DNA from: Flavobacteriales bacterium
GTDB lineage: Bacteria; Bacteroidota; Bacteroidia; Flavobacteriales_E; Vicingaceae
Length of the DNA: 37,019 nt
NCBI GenBank assembly: GCA_002401955.1
Contig: NVUQ01000091.1
Span: 1 to 37,019, forward strand
Direction: 5' to 3'
In this document: one piece after another, positions 28,560-36,926 of the stretch
Layout of the letters: each line of letters starts with the position of its first letter
Position numbering within the stretch: the first letter of the stretch is position 1
Program-made: the position numbers and the translations under genes
Notes under the pieces: model-generated
Told to the model about the DNA's origin: nothing
Seen by the model: the letters and a program-made list of their open reading frames with translations, nothing else
Databases searched by the model: none

Positions 28560-28919
28560 CTACTTTTCTTTTTTCCTTCCTTTACCAGACTTTCTTCCTC
28601 CAGAAGAACCTGAAGTACCTTTGCCTCCTTTTTTAGGCTTAGAATTAACTGTTGATTTGTATCTCCCCTTTGTGGATGAAAACCCTGGCCCGCTCTTCTT
28701 TTTCAATCTCTTTTTAGACACCGAGTGGCCATACAACTTACTTCTTGACTTACCTCTTGGTGGTTTTGAAGAATATATATTTGGTCCTTTTTTTGACTTT
28801 CCTGAGAAAGCATCCTTCTTACTAGAACCTCCTTTCTTTTTCCAAAATTGCCCATAACTGTTATTAGCTGTAGAACAAAGTACAAAAAGACCTATTAGTA
28901 TATATATTAAATGCTTCAT
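28560..28919 (-). CDS. Small, highly basic secreted protein
   Basis: 119 aa: a clear signal peptide (1-23, ending NSYGQ) followed by a mature region made almost wholly of Lys, Arg, Gly and Ser (e.g. FWKKKGGSSKKD, KGGKGTSGSSGGRKSGKGRKKEK). It is low-complexity and probably disordered. I do not recognise a family. A mature part this basic could bind nucleic acid, polyanionic polysaccharide or lipopolysaccharide in the envelope, but nothing in the sequence decides between these. The opposite strand also has an open frame over this region, a product of the biased codons; the signal peptide here makes the minus-strand frame the real one. Confidence 0.75.
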   Translation of the reverse strand: MKHLIYILIGLFVLCSTANNSYGQFWKKKGGSSKKDAFSGKSKKGPNIYSSKPPRGKSRSKLYGHSVSKKRLKKKSGPGFSSTKGRYKSTVNSKPKKGGKGTSGSSGGRKSGKGRKKEK

Positions 28920-29018
28920 AATTACAACAATTCTGGTGCTATTTTTTTAACTAGGGAGTAAATGTAATAAGATGCATTATCAAACCAGTCTTTAAAAGAG
29001 ACAACTTATTAACAAATA

Positions 29019-29546
29019 TTACATTGTGTTGATAACCTGCTTGGACGTATCTACGACCATTGATATATTTTCTATATCTCTATCGAACAAATACAACCCG
29101 CCCTTATCTTCTCCAATCATGTTTAATTTATCCATAATTGTTCTTGCTAAAGCCTCTTCTTCAATCTGTTCAGCAACATACCACTGCATAAAGTTATGGG
29201 TAGTATAATCCTTTTCGCTCAAACAAATATCTACCAAATTATTGATTTCACCCGAAACCATCACCTCATGATCAAGTAGGGTTTGAAACAGATTAGTTAA
29301 CGATTTATAATTTCTTGCTGGCTCTGATAATTGAGGAATCAATGCTTTCCCTCCTCTTTCATTAACATACTGCACCAGCTTTAACATATGCATTCTTTCT
29401 TCATCGGAATGTTTATATAGAAATTGTGCTGTTCCACCTAAACCTTCAGTTTCTGCCCAGGAAGCCATTGCTAAATATATTTGAGAGGATTGTGCCTCAA
29501 TTCTAACTTGATCGTTTAACGCTTTTTCTATTTTATCTTTTAGCAT
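29019..29546 (-). CDS. ftnA: Ferritin (non-haem)
   Basis: 175-aa iron-storage protein forming a 24-mer shell that oxidises Fe(II) and stores it as mineral. The ferroxidase residues fall at the same numbers as in E. coli FtnA: Glu17, Glu50, His53, Glu94, Gln127 and Glu130 (EERMHML and YVAEQIEEE segments). No haem-ligand methionine of the bacterioferritin type is apparent. It is monocistronic, between the basic secreted protein and the response regulator. Limiting free iron complements the peroxide removal by KatG elsewhere in the window. A -7 box lies 16 nt upstream of the start. Confidence 0.96.
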   Translation of the reverse strand: MLKDKIEKALNDQVRIEAQSSQIYLAMASWAETEGLGGTAQFLYKHSDEERMHMLKLVQYVNERGGKALIPQLSEPARNYKSLTNLFQTLLDHEVMVSGEINNLVDICLSEKDYTTHNFMQWYVAEQIEEEALARTIMDKLNMIGEDKGGLYLFDRDIENISMVVDTSKQVINTM

Positions 29547-29562
29547 ATCTTAAATGTTTGTT

Positions 29563-29570
29563 CAAATATA
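29563..29570 (-). promoter_or_regulatory. Candidate ferritin -7 box
   Basis: TATATTTG on the minus strand matches TAnnTTTG exactly and ends 16 nt before the ferritin ATG (29546). There is no TTG at the usual upstream spacing (CAG is found instead), so strength or dependence on an activator is uncertain. Confidence 0.5.
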
Positions 29571-29597
29571 AACAGCAAATACTGAAACTGAAAAGTT

Positions 29598-30299
29598 TTA
29601 GACTGATTTATGAATCATAAATCTAAAACCTCGACCATGAACATTCATAATTTCAATAGTGTCGTCTTTCTTTAAATGCTTTCTTAGCTTGGCAATATAA
29701 ACATCCATACTTCTTGCATTAAAATAGTTATCATCTTCCCAAATGGCCTTTAAAGCATAAGTTCTCTCCAACACCTTTCCCTCATTTAAGCATAATAAAC
29801 GAAGTAAATCGTTTTCTTTTGATGTTAATCGGATTGATTCTTCATTAATAGATAGTGCTCTTTTTTGGTAATTAAATGAATATTTTCCAACTTCAAAACT
29901 TGTTTTCTCCTGCTCTTTATTATCGCCTAGCGACCTTCTTAAAACCGCACTTATTCTTGCCAATAACTCTTCCATGCTAAATGGCTTTGTAATGTAATCA
30001 TCAGCTCCAGCCTCAAAACCTGCAAGTGCATCTTCTTTCATAGATTTTGCTGTAAGAAAAATAATAGGGATTTTTTCATTGATTTTTCTAATTTCTTTTG
30101 CTACTGTAAACCCATCTTTTATTGGCATCATTACATCTAACAAACATAAATTATAGGTCCCTTTTGCAAATAGATTAAAAGCTTCTTCACCATTTGCTGC
30201 CAAAACAGTATGATAGCCTTTTGCTTTTAGGTAATCGCACAATAAATTGCCAAGATTGGCATCATCTTCTGCTAAAAGTATCTTAATGTTTTTACTCAT
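29598..30299 (-). CDS. OmpR-family response regulator
   Basis: 233 aa: receiver domain (5-118) with acidic pocket Glu11-Asp12-Asp13, phospho-acceptor Asp55 (LLDVMMP), Thr83 and Lys105, and a winged-helix DNA-binding domain (about 130-230, with SMDVYIAKLRKHLKKDD and the VHGRGFRF hairpin). It controls transcription when phosphorylated. It starts 5 bp after the stop of the histidine kinase, so the two are a cognate pair. The layout resembles the RprX/RprY systems of Bacteroidota, but I cannot confirm orthology. OmpR-type regulators bind direct repeats spaced 10-11 bp, exactly what is seen upstream of the kinase gene, which suggests autoregulation. Confidence 0.95.
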   Translation of the reverse strand: MSKNIKILLAEDDANLGNLLCDYLKAKGYHTVLAANGEEAFNLFAKGTYNLCLLDVMMPIKDGFTVAKEIRKINEKIPIIFLTAKSMKEDALAGFEAGADDYITKPFSMEELLARISAVLRRSLGDNKEQEKTSFEVGKYSFNYQKRALSINEESIRLTSKENDLLRLLCLNEGKVLERTYALKAIWEDDNYFNARSMDVYIAKLRKHLKKDDTIEIMNVHGRGFRFMIHKSV

Positions 30300-30304
30300 A
30301 ATAT

Positions 30305-31867
30305 CTATTTTTTGGTGTTTCCTGTTTCTGTATGATTAAATGGAATGTATATTTTAAATGTTGAACCTTTTCCATAAAAACTTGACGCACTTATTTCTCC
30401 CCCGTGTTTTTCTACAATTGCCTTTACATAGTTTAAGCCTAAACCAAAGCCTTTTACGTTATGTACATTACCTGTAGGAACACGGTAAAATTTTTCGAAA
30501 ATCTTGTTTAAATTTTCTCTTTTAATCCCTTGCCCCTTATCTGTAACCGTTAGCAACATTCCTTCTTTATAATTTTCTGTTCCTATATTAATTTCAGGTA
30601 CTTCGGGAGAATATTTATTGGCATTATCCAGCAAATTATTAATTAAGTTAGTGATGTGTACTTGATCTCCTATTATTAAACTTGTTGCAGCATTCAACTG
30701 CCTGTTTATACTCCCCGACTTACTTTCAACCTGTATTAATATATTGTCGGCAACACGATTTATTACTTGGTGCAAGTCAAACTCTTCTCTTTTCAACTTT
30801 AAATCGCCTTTATCCCAAGTGGCACTTTTCAAAACGCTTTCTACCAATAAGCCTAAACGATTGTTTTCTTGGCTTATCATCCCAACATAATTGTTTCTTA
30901 TTTCTTGATTACTCGACATGTCTTTATCAAAAAGCGCTTCACACGCTAAAGAGATAGTAGAAATTGGGGTTTTTAATTCATGAGTCATATTACTAATAAA
31001 GTCATTTTTAACTTCAGATAGTTTTTTCTGCTTAAATATGGTTTGAATAGTGAAAGTAAATGCCCAAACTATAATAATAAGGAGCAATACTGATGTGGAA
31101 AGCATCAACCACATTGTTTTAAGTAAATAGCCTTTTTGATAAGGGAAATAGATGGTTAAAAAATGAGGTATCTCAACAACATCATTTGGGTAAAGCTGGG
31201 TATAGAAATCAGACTGTCTAATTTTATTAATATTTGAAACAGAATCAACAATTAATTCCTTGCCATCATAATCAAAAACACCGTATTGAAACTTTGCTTT
31301 TATTCCTCTATTTAGCAGTTCTAACTTTATTAATGAATCAAGCACGTTCTTATCTATTCGTTCTTTCATTGTTCTAAATGTACTCCTAGACAAATCTTCA
31401 AGCATTTCATTAAGCAACGATTGTTGTCCGCTTGGGAATGCACTACCTGTAAATGTAACTTGACCTTGAACATTCATCTGAAAACCAACCTGTCCATTTT
31501 GCAATATAGACTCTATTGATTGTTGATATTCTTGTCCGTCTTCAGATTGTTGTTCGTTATCACGATAAGTTACCCCGTCTTTTTCATATGTTGCTGCAGA
31601 GTCAATTCCATCTTGAATGGAATTATTTAATACATTCATTCGCTGATTAAAAAGCTGCTGACCTTGTCGATGGGCTTTAATTCTAAATGTAGCATCTATT
31701 TTATCTAATTTATTGCTCACTGAAAATAAGGCAGATCTCACACTTCTTTTAAACCCCTCCTCTTTTAAGGTTACTGCATTATCTATCCAATAAATTTGAC
31801 TAACCACTAGGCCAATTAAAGCCACAGTAATAATTCCAATTAATATATAGATGTATTGCTTTTTCAC
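30305..31867 (-). CDS. Membrane sensor histidine kinase
   Basis: 520 aa: membrane helix (5-25), a large extracytoplasmic sensor (about 28-248), second membrane helix (250-275), HisKA domain with phospho-acceptor His296 (NMTHELKTPIS), and an ATP-binding domain with N-box NLLDNANKYSPE, G1 DKGQGIK and G2 GFGLGLNYV. It directly follows the second membrane helix without a HAMP. The start codon is GTG. The sensor region is rich in Gln/Asn and shows no named fold. It is the first gene of the operon with the response regulator. Four phased TTAACA repeats lie 40-76 bp upstream. The signal is unknown. Confidence 0.95.
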   Translation of the reverse strand: MKKQYIYILIGIITVALIGLVVSQIYWIDNAVTLKEEGFKRSVRSALFSVSNKLDKIDATFRIKAHRQGQQLFNQRMNVLNNSIQDGIDSAATYEKDGVTYRDNEQQSEDGQEYQQSIESILQNGQVGFQMNVQGQVTFTGSAFPSGQQSLLNEMLEDLSRSTFRTMKERIDKNVLDSLIKLELLNRGIKAKFQYGVFDYDGKELIVDSVSNINKIRQSDFYTQLYPNDVVEIPHFLTIYFPYQKGYLLKTMWLMLSTSVLLLIIIVWAFTFTIQTIFKQKKLSEVKNDFISNMTHELKTPISTISLACEALFDKDMSSNQEIRNNYVGMISQENNRLGLLVESVLKSATWDKGDLKLKREEFDLHQVINRVADNILIQVESKSGSINRQLNAATSLIIGDQVHITNLINNLLDNANKYSPEVPEINIGTENYKEGMLLTVTDKGQGIKRENLNKIFEKFYRVPTGNVHNVKGFGLGLNYVKAIVEKHGGEISASSFYGKGSTFKIYIPFNHTETGNTKK

Positions 31868-31906
31868 CTTTCAAATTTACATTTAAAGCCTATAAGTATT
31901 AAGGCT

Positions 31907-31943
31907 TTAACACTTTTTAACATCTGTTAACGGAGTTTTAACA
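31907..31943 (-). promoter_or_regulatory. Four phased TTAACA direct repeats (response-regulator box)
   Basis: TTAACA at 31907, TTAACA at 31917, TTAACG at 31927 and TTAACA at 31938 (read on the plus strand) are spaced 10, 10 and 11 bp, one helical turn apart. They lie 40-76 bp upstream of the histidine kinase start. Direct hexamer repeats at this spacing are what PhoB/PhoP/OmpR-type regulators bind. This is a candidate autoregulatory site of the adjacent response regulator. Confidence 0.65.
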
Positions 31944-32036
31944 AAACCAAAAGACAAAGACCATTACTTTTGAACTGTTATTATTTATTTAATAATTATT
32001 ACCTACAAATTACCTTCCTGTTTAGTTAGTGCAAAA

Positions 32037-32060
32037 GAAAGCCTCCATATGGAGGCTTTC
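32037..32060 (-). terminator. Terminator after comF
   Basis: A perfect 24-nt palindrome with arms GAAAGCCTCCAT / ATGGAGGCTTTC begins 5 bp beyond the comF stop. On the minus strand it is followed by a short T-rich stretch (cttttg). It separates comF from the two-component operon downstream. Confidence 0.8.
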
Positions 32061-32064
32061 ACTT

Positions 32065-32736
32065 TTATGCATAGGCAATAGTTGCTACATATACTTTGCA
32101 ATTCTGTTTAATTAAAACTTGAGCACAAGCTTCAATTGTTGCTCCGGTGGTTACAACATCATCAATAAGCAACACCTTCTTACCTTCAAGCTCATTTGTT
32201 GCAATTCCAAAAATTTCACCAACATTTTCCCACCTTTTATACCTGCTTTTTCTCGTTTGGGTTTGAGAGTCTTCTTTTCTAAACAGTGTGGTTGTATTTA
32301 TTGAAATATTCATTGCTTCGGCAACCCCTTTCGCAATCCATTCACTTTGATTATAGCCTCGTTTTTTCAACTTATTTTTGTGCAATGGAACAGGAATCAC
32401 AAAATCAATTCCTTTAAAATACTTGGCTTTTTTTAGATCGTTACCAAGCAATTCTCCTACAACAGCACCCACATATTTACCTCCTTTATACTTAAGCTGA
32501 TGCAGCAAATGCTGAACCCTACTCTTTTTGCTAAACAAATAAAAAGAGGTGGCCATTTCTACCTGAACTCTCCCCCAAAACACTTTATTTACTGGGTTTT
32601 CTTTATCTAAATGAAAATTAGTTTTAGGCAGTGTAAGCACGCAATTCACACATATAACTTTTTCGTTTTTCAACAATGTAGTATTACATGCACAACATAG
32701 TTTAGGAAATATTAGATTAAAAAAATCGTTAAACAT
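32065..32736 (-). CDS. comF: ComF-family phosphoribosyltransferase-like protein
   Basis: 223 aa. The N-terminus has a zinc-ribbon-like set of cysteines (Cys14, Cys15, Cys17, Cys29, Cys32). The C-terminal phosphoribosyltransferase domain has the PRPP-loop motif LLIDDVVTTGAT (190-201), preceded by the family segment VIPVPLHKNKLKKRGYNQSEWIAKG and RKEDSQTQTRKSRYKRWENV. ComF acts in DNA uptake during natural transformation; GntX-type relatives have other roles, so the link to competence here is from family knowledge only. It is a single-gene unit divergent from the coiled-coil gene at 32839 and ends at a palindromic terminator. Confidence 0.93.
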   Translation of the reverse strand: MFNDFFNLIFPKLCCACNTTLLKNEKVICVNCVLTLPKTNFHLDKENPVNKVFWGRVQVEMATSFYLFSKKSRVQHLLHQLKYKGGKYVGAVVGELLGNDLKKAKYFKGIDFVIPVPLHKNKLKKRGYNQSEWIAKGVAEAMNISINTTTLFRKEDSQTQTRKSRYKRWENVGEIFGIATNELEGKKVLLIDDVVTTGATIEACAQVLIKQNCKVYVATIAYA

Positions 32737-32838
32737 TCAGTTCGTTTATGCACATGTAAATATGTATAACTTTATGGGCATCAAAAAAGCTACACCTCAA
32801 AATAATATAATTTTAACGCATTAAATATAAGTTTTAAA

Positions 32839-33765
32839 ATGGAAAATAAGGGAGAAACAAATTCTACATCAGAAAAAAAAGGAAACAAAACCAACAAATT
32901 ATTAATTGTTGTTATTCTTCTTCTATTCTGTTTTTGCGGTTATTTAATATGGCAAAATCTTGAGTTACAGAAATTGCTTGAACAAGGAAGCATTGCTTAT
33001 ACAGAAGTATCTGCCGAACGAGATCAGGTAAAAAAAGATCTCGAGAATATGCTCGCTCAATATGATGAGATGGCAGCCAACAATGAAGAGCTTAGTGAAG
33101 AATTACAGGCTGAAAGAACAAAAATTGAAACCCTTCTTAAACAAGCTAAAGGAAAAAATTGGACCATCCATAAGCTTAGAAAAGAAACCGAAACTCTTAG
33201 AACAATTATGAAAGGTTATGTTGTTCAAATAGATTCTTTAAACCAGGTTAATGGCCGATTAACGGCAGAAAACAAAGTGGTTAGAACTGAATTATCATCA
33301 GAAAAAAGTAAAACACAAGATTTAACCAAAAAGAATGAGGGTTTATCAGACCTAGTTACTGTTGCTTCTTACCTTAAAACTTCAGCATTAAAATCACATG
33401 GAGTTAGAATTAAAAGCAATAACACCGGAAAAGAAACAGATAGGGCTAAAAAAGTTGGTAAAGTTAGAACACAATTTACTATCCTTAAAAATAGCATTAC
33501 CGTTCCTGGTAAAAAATGGGTTTACATCAGAATACTTACGCCTGATGGCAAAGTTTTATCTGAAAAAACGGATGATAGCAATAAATTTGATTTTAACGGG
33601 GTAAGAGGTTTGTACAGTTCTAAAAAACAAATAGAATACAACAATCAACAACAAACATTAACTATTGACTGGAAAAAAACAGAAGACTTTCCTATTGGAG
33701 AATACAATGTTGAAGTGTATGCGGATGGTGTTGACATTGGTAAAACCAAATTCTCTTTAAAATAA
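32839..33765 (+). CDS. Membrane-anchored coiled-coil protein of unknown function
   Basis: 308 aa: a short charged cytoplasmic start, one membrane helix (about 21-41, LLIVVILLLFCFCGYLIW), a long coiled coil (about 44-175, heptad-rich with many Glu/Lys/Leu), and a globular C-terminal beta domain (about 185-308, with VRTQFTILKNSITVPGKKWVYIRILTPDGK and FPIGEYNVEVYADG). No catalytic motif. The layout suggests a periplasmic strut that positions the C-terminal domain. The next gene starts 35 bp downstream on the same strand and encodes an outer-membrane protein, so the two may be cotranscribed and act in the envelope. I do not recognise a characterised family. Confidence 0.8.
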   Translation: MENKGETNSTSEKKGNKTNKLLIVVILLLFCFCGYLIWQNLELQKLLEQGSIAYTEVSAERDQVKKDLENMLAQYDEMAANNEELSEELQAERTKIETLLKQAKGKNWTIHKLRKETETLRTIMKGYVVQIDSLNQVNGRLTAENKVVRTELSSEKSKTQDLTKKNEGLSDLVTVASYLKTSALKSHGVRIKSNNTGKETDRAKKVGKVRTQFTILKNSITVPGKKWVYIRILTPDGKVLSEKTDDSNKFDFNGVRGLYSSKKQIEYNNQQQTLTIDWKKTEDFPIGEYNVEVYADGVDIGKTKFSLK

Positions 33766-33800
33766 CTCTATCTTAATAATTCGCTTACAAATAATAAAAG

Positions 33801-34757
33801 ATGAAAAAAGCACTTATCGCAATTAGTATAATTGCGACAACAGTAAACATTACTGCACAAACTACTGAGGCAGAAAAGGTTTTAAAAACTCAGGGCAAAG
33901 ATACACTTGATGGGTGGACAACAGGGGGGATAATTTCTTTAAACTTAACACAGGTTAGCTTAACCAACTGGTCAGCTGGTGGAGAAAATTCACTATCAGT
34001 AAACGGAATTTTAAGCTTATTTGCCAATCTTAAAAAGGGAAATTCTACTTGGGACAACTCTCTAGATCTCTCTTATGGTCTATTACAGCAAGGTGATGCT
34101 GATGTTAGAAAAACAGATGACAAAATTGATTTCACCTCTAAGTATGGTCAAAAAGCTTTTAAAAACTGGTATTATGCTGGCTTAGTTAATTTTAAATCTC
34201 AAATGACAGCTGGCTATAATTATCCTGATGATTCTACAGAAATTTCTACCTTTTTAGCTCCTGGATATGTGTTAGGTGCTATTGGTATGGATTACAAGCC
34301 TAGCGAAGTGTTTTCTTTATTTATCTCTCCTATCACCATGAAAATGACCATTGTTAATGATCAAACTTTAGCTGATGCAGGTGCTTTTGGTGTTGAATCT
34401 GCCGAATATGATGACTCAGGGAATTTAACAAAAAATGGATTAACTACTCGTTCAGAATATGGAGGGTATTTAAGGGCTCTTTTCAAAAAAGATATCATGA
34501 AAAATGTTAATCTACAAACAAAGTTAGAGCTATTCACTAACTATACAGAAGAGCCTACTCATGTTGATGTAAACTGGGAAGTATTAATTGCAATGAAAGT
34601 AAACAAGTTTATTTCTGCAACTATATCTACACAATTATTATATGATCATGATATAGATATTGCTGTTGATACGGATGGCGATGGCGTTATTGACGCTGCT
34701 GGACCAAGAACTCAATTTAAAGAAGTTTTAGGAATTGGACTTTCTTATAAATTTTAA
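33801..34757 (+). CDS. DUF3078-like outer-membrane protein
   Basis: 318 aa with a signal peptide (1-19, ending NITAQ) followed by GWTTGGIISLNLTQVSLTNWSAGGENSLSVNG, the pattern of the DUF3078 family of Bacteroidota. Alternating amphipathic beta strands and the C-terminal aromatic residue (GIGLSYKF) indicate an outer-membrane barrel. Function of the family is unknown. It follows the coiled-coil membrane protein by 35 bp. A DTDGDGVIDAAGP loop near 293-305 resembles a calcium-binding thrombospondin-3-type loop and would lie between two late strands, probably on the barrel surface. Confidence 0.87.
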   Translation: MKKALIAISIIATTVNITAQTTEAEKVLKTQGKDTLDGWTTGGIISLNLTQVSLTNWSAGGENSLSVNGILSLFANLKKGNSTWDNSLDLSYGLLQQGDADVRKTDDKIDFTSKYGQKAFKNWYYAGLVNFKSQMTAGYNYPDDSTEISTFLAPGYVLGAIGMDYKPSEVFSLFISPITMKMTIVNDQTLADAGAFGVESAEYDDSGNLTKNGLTTRSEYGGYLRALFKKDIMKNVNLQTKLELFTNYTEEPTHVDVNWEVLIAMKVNKFISATISTQLLYDHDIDIAVDTDGDGVIDAAGPRTQFKEVLGIGLSYKF

Positions 34758-34909
34758 TTTGTCAACCAATAAACAAATTTCATATAAGCAATGAGTAAAT
34801 TCATCGGCTTTTTTCTTTTTTAATCGTAAAAGAAATAACTACTTTCACTTTAAATTAAGACCCTACAAGGCAACCAATTTTATAAACTCACGTCTTTAGT
34901 TTAAATAAT

Positions 34910-35482
34910 ATGACTCCTAATGATCAGCATATTTTAGATAACATTGTTAAAAGCTGTGTCAAAGGTGATCGGAAGGCCCAAAAAGAACTGTATGAAATGT
35001 TTTACAGTAAAATGATGGGAGTATGTTATAGGTATACGAATAATGCCGAAGATGCTAGAGATATATTACAAGATGGGTTTGTGAAAGTGTACAGTAATTT
35101 AAAGAAGTACAATTTTAAAGGTTCTTTAGAAGGTTGGATTAGAAGAATAATGGTAAATACCGCCATTGATCATTTTAGAAAACATAAAGATGTGTTTTTT
35201 GTAGATGATGATGAGGGTTATATTCTTGAAAACAGTAAAGTAGAAAGTGCTGACTCTATTTATAGTCAGTTTGGCGAAGGTGTAATTATGGAAGCCATAC
35301 AATCGTTAAGCCCTGCTTACAAAACTGTTTTTAACTTAAATGTAATTGAAGGCTATCAACATAAAGAGATTGCCAAAAAATTAAACATAAGTGAAGGAAC
35401 TTCTAAATCGAACCTTGCAAAGGCAAAACAGAATTTAAAAAAGATATTACTAGAAAAAGAAGCCAGATTAAAACATGGATAA
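34910..35482 (+). CDS. ECF-type RNA polymerase sigma factor
   Basis: 190 aa with region sigma-2 (about 28-95: CYRYTNNAEDARDILQDGFVKVY and LEGWIRRIMVNTAIDHFRKHK) and region sigma-4 (127-180: LSPAYKTVFNLNVIEGYQHKEIAKKLNISEGTSKSNLAKAK, with the helix-turn-helix). It redirects RNA polymerase to a small regulon in response to an envelope signal. Its last codons overlap the start of the downstream membrane protein by 8 bp, the usual arrangement for a sigma/anti-sigma pair with coupled translation. Its target promoter is not evident upstream, so I cannot show autoregulation. Confidence 0.95.
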   Translation: MTPNDQHILDNIVKSCVKGDRKAQKELYEMFYSKMMGVCYRYTNNAEDARDILQDGFVKVYSNLKKYNFKGSLEGWIRRIMVNTAIDHFRKHKDVFFVDDDEGYILENSKVESADSIYSQFGEGVIMEAIQSLSPAYKTVFNLNVIEGYQHKEIAKKLNISEGTSKSNLAKAKQNLKKILLEKEARLKHG

Positions 35483-36731
35483 TTTTGATAAAATAATAAA
35501 GCAAAAAGCAGAACAGTTTGAGGTTCCGTTCAATGATGCTCACTGGGCAGAAATGGAAGGAAAACTGAATGCTATTCGCACGACTAAAATCAAGAACACA
35601 ATTCTTGGTAGTGTTTCCGTAGTTGCTCTTATTGCTATTTCTAGTTATTTTATTTTCTCTAACCATGAGATTATTACCACTACCAACAACACTGTTATTG
35701 TTTCTGATAATTCGACTGAAGCTAATACCAACAATACAGAAAAAGTTAAAACAATTCTTAACAACACTTCTGAAAAAGTTGTTATCGCGATAGAAAACCA
35801 AGCAATAGAAAACGGAATAACTGTTGCAACCGAAGAAGAAATTAAGCCCATTGCTCCTGAAAATACCACGCCAACGGAAGAGGTTGAAAAAACTTCTCAT
35901 ACTGAAATAGCAACTGATAACCTCAAAAAAGTGAACGCTGAATTTATTGTATATAACGATAAAATATGCTTAGGAGAGGATGTTAGCTTTGAATCATCAG
36001 AAAATGAGTATCCTGTTTCTTATACATGGAATTTTGGGGATGGCACAATTTCTAAAGAAGCTAACCCAACACACAGATACAAAACCAGTAATATTTACAC
36101 GGTTTCTTTAACGTTGTTAAACAGACAAACTGGACAAGAATTTACAACGATACAACAAGATGTTGTAAATATATTACCAACACCAAAAACAAGTTTTTCT
36201 TATTCAGAAACATCTATTAAAAATGATGATAACACATTAAAACATCCTTACACTACTTTTAAAGTAAATGCAACTAAAAAACAGTACTCTTATAAATGGA
36301 ATTATGGAAATAAAGAGGTTTCATCTTCTGCTAATGGAAAAACCATTTACAAAAGAGCTAGAGAATATACTGTAACTTTAACAGTAAAAGACAACCTTAA
36401 TGGATGCTCTCAAACCACAAAAGAAAAAATTAACATCAAAAACAGTATAGATTTATTAGCTCCAAACGGGTTTACACCAAATAACGATGGGGGTAATGAA
36501 ACATTTATTCCTAAAGCATTATTAGGCTGGGATGTTCAGTTTGAAATGACAATAATTAACAAATCTGGCAAAGCAATCTATAAAACTTCTGACAAGAATG
36601 AGCCTTGGAATGGTAAAACAAACAATACCGGACAAGTTTTAACTGAAGGTATTTACTTATGGCAGGTCATTACTTATGATACTGAAGGAACCTCTCATCG
36701 TCATCATGGAAAAATTCACTTGGTTAAATAA
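35475..36731 (+). CDS. Putative anti-sigma factor with PKD and type B T9SS C-terminal domains
   Basis: 418 aa. Residues 1-38 are cytoplasmic and resemble the short N-termini of Bacteroidota anti-sigma-like membrane proteins (FEVPFNDAHWAEMEGKLNAI); one membrane helix follows (43-61) with no cleavable signal. Outside are a Thr/Asn/Glu-rich linker (62-150), two PKD-type domains (about 155-233 with YTWNFGDGTISKEANPTHRY, and 236-322) and a gliding-motility-associated type B C-terminal domain (329-418: APNGFTPNNDGGNETF, GIYLWQVITYD). It overlaps the ECF sigma gene by 8 bp. Having a T9SS sorting-type domain on an inner-membrane protein is odd: normal T9SS cargo has a cleavable signal. I infer an anti-sigma factor whose outside part senses envelope or secretion state. 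The anti-sigma role itself is inferred from position and N-terminus. Confidence 0.82.
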   Translation: MDNFDKIIKQKAEQFEVPFNDAHWAEMEGKLNAIRTTKIKNTILGSVSVVALIAISSYFIFSNHEIITTTNNTVIVSDNSTEANTNNTEKVKTILNNTSEKVVIAIENQAIENGITVATEEEIKPIAPENTTPTEEVEKTSHTEIATDNLKKVNAEFIVYNDKICLGEDVSFESSENEYPVSYTWNFGDGTISKEANPTHRYKTSNIYTVSLTLLNRQTGQEFTTIQQDVVNILPTPKTSFSYSETSIKNDDNTLKHPYTTFKVNATKKQYSYKWNYGNKEVSSSANGKTIYKRAREYTVTLTVKDNLNGCSQTTKEKINIKNSIDLLAPNGFTPNNDGGNETFIPKALLGWDVQFEMTIINKSGKAIYKTSDKNEPWNGKTNNTGQVLTEGIYLWQVITYDTEGTSHRHHGKIHLVK

Positions 36732-36892
36732 CTAAACTACTTTTTTTATTCTAGTGCAAATCATTCTTTCAGTAACTTAGTTCTATTCACTATTTTATTA
36801 AGCTATTTGTAATACCTATTTAATTTCAAAACACCCAACAATATTTTTTATAATACCAATAGATAATCAACTCCTTAGGATGAGTGTAACGA

Positions 36893-36926
36893 AATTATCG
36901 GGCATTTTGATTACAAATCGGTATAA
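36893..36926 (+). repeat. 34-nt dispersed repeat, copy 2, in an imperfect palindrome
   Basis: This copy matches the reverse complement of 6593-6626 with two differences. It runs into a 37-nt imperfect palindrome that starts and ends TTGATT/AATCAA with a GGTAT/ATACC centre, and gggcattttgatt (36899-36911) is mirrored by aatcaaaacaccc (36938-36950). This looks like a small hairpin-forming intergenic element. The rest of 36732-37019 shows nothing else I can name. Confidence 0.8.

Noticed and set aside
28345..28857. 170-aa plus-strand open frame over the YfiR and basic-protein genes
   Set aside because: It is antisense to two genes with clear signal peptides and starts; its Pro/Phe-rich sequence is the complement of Lys/Gly-rich codons.
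31872..31879. Exact TAnnTTTG match (TAAATTTG, minus strand) before the histidine kinase
   Set aside because: It ends only 4 nt before the GTG start, which would give a leaderless message, and no TTG lies at the right spacing; treated as chance.
33801..34757. Porin assignment for the barrel protein
   Set aside because: The sequence supports an outer-membrane barrel of the DUF3078 type only; nothing shows a transport substrate.
35403..35900. 165-aa minus-strand open frame over the sigma/anti-sigma junction
   Set aside because: Asn/Phe/Ser-rich complement of the real genes; both plus-strand genes have conserved domains.
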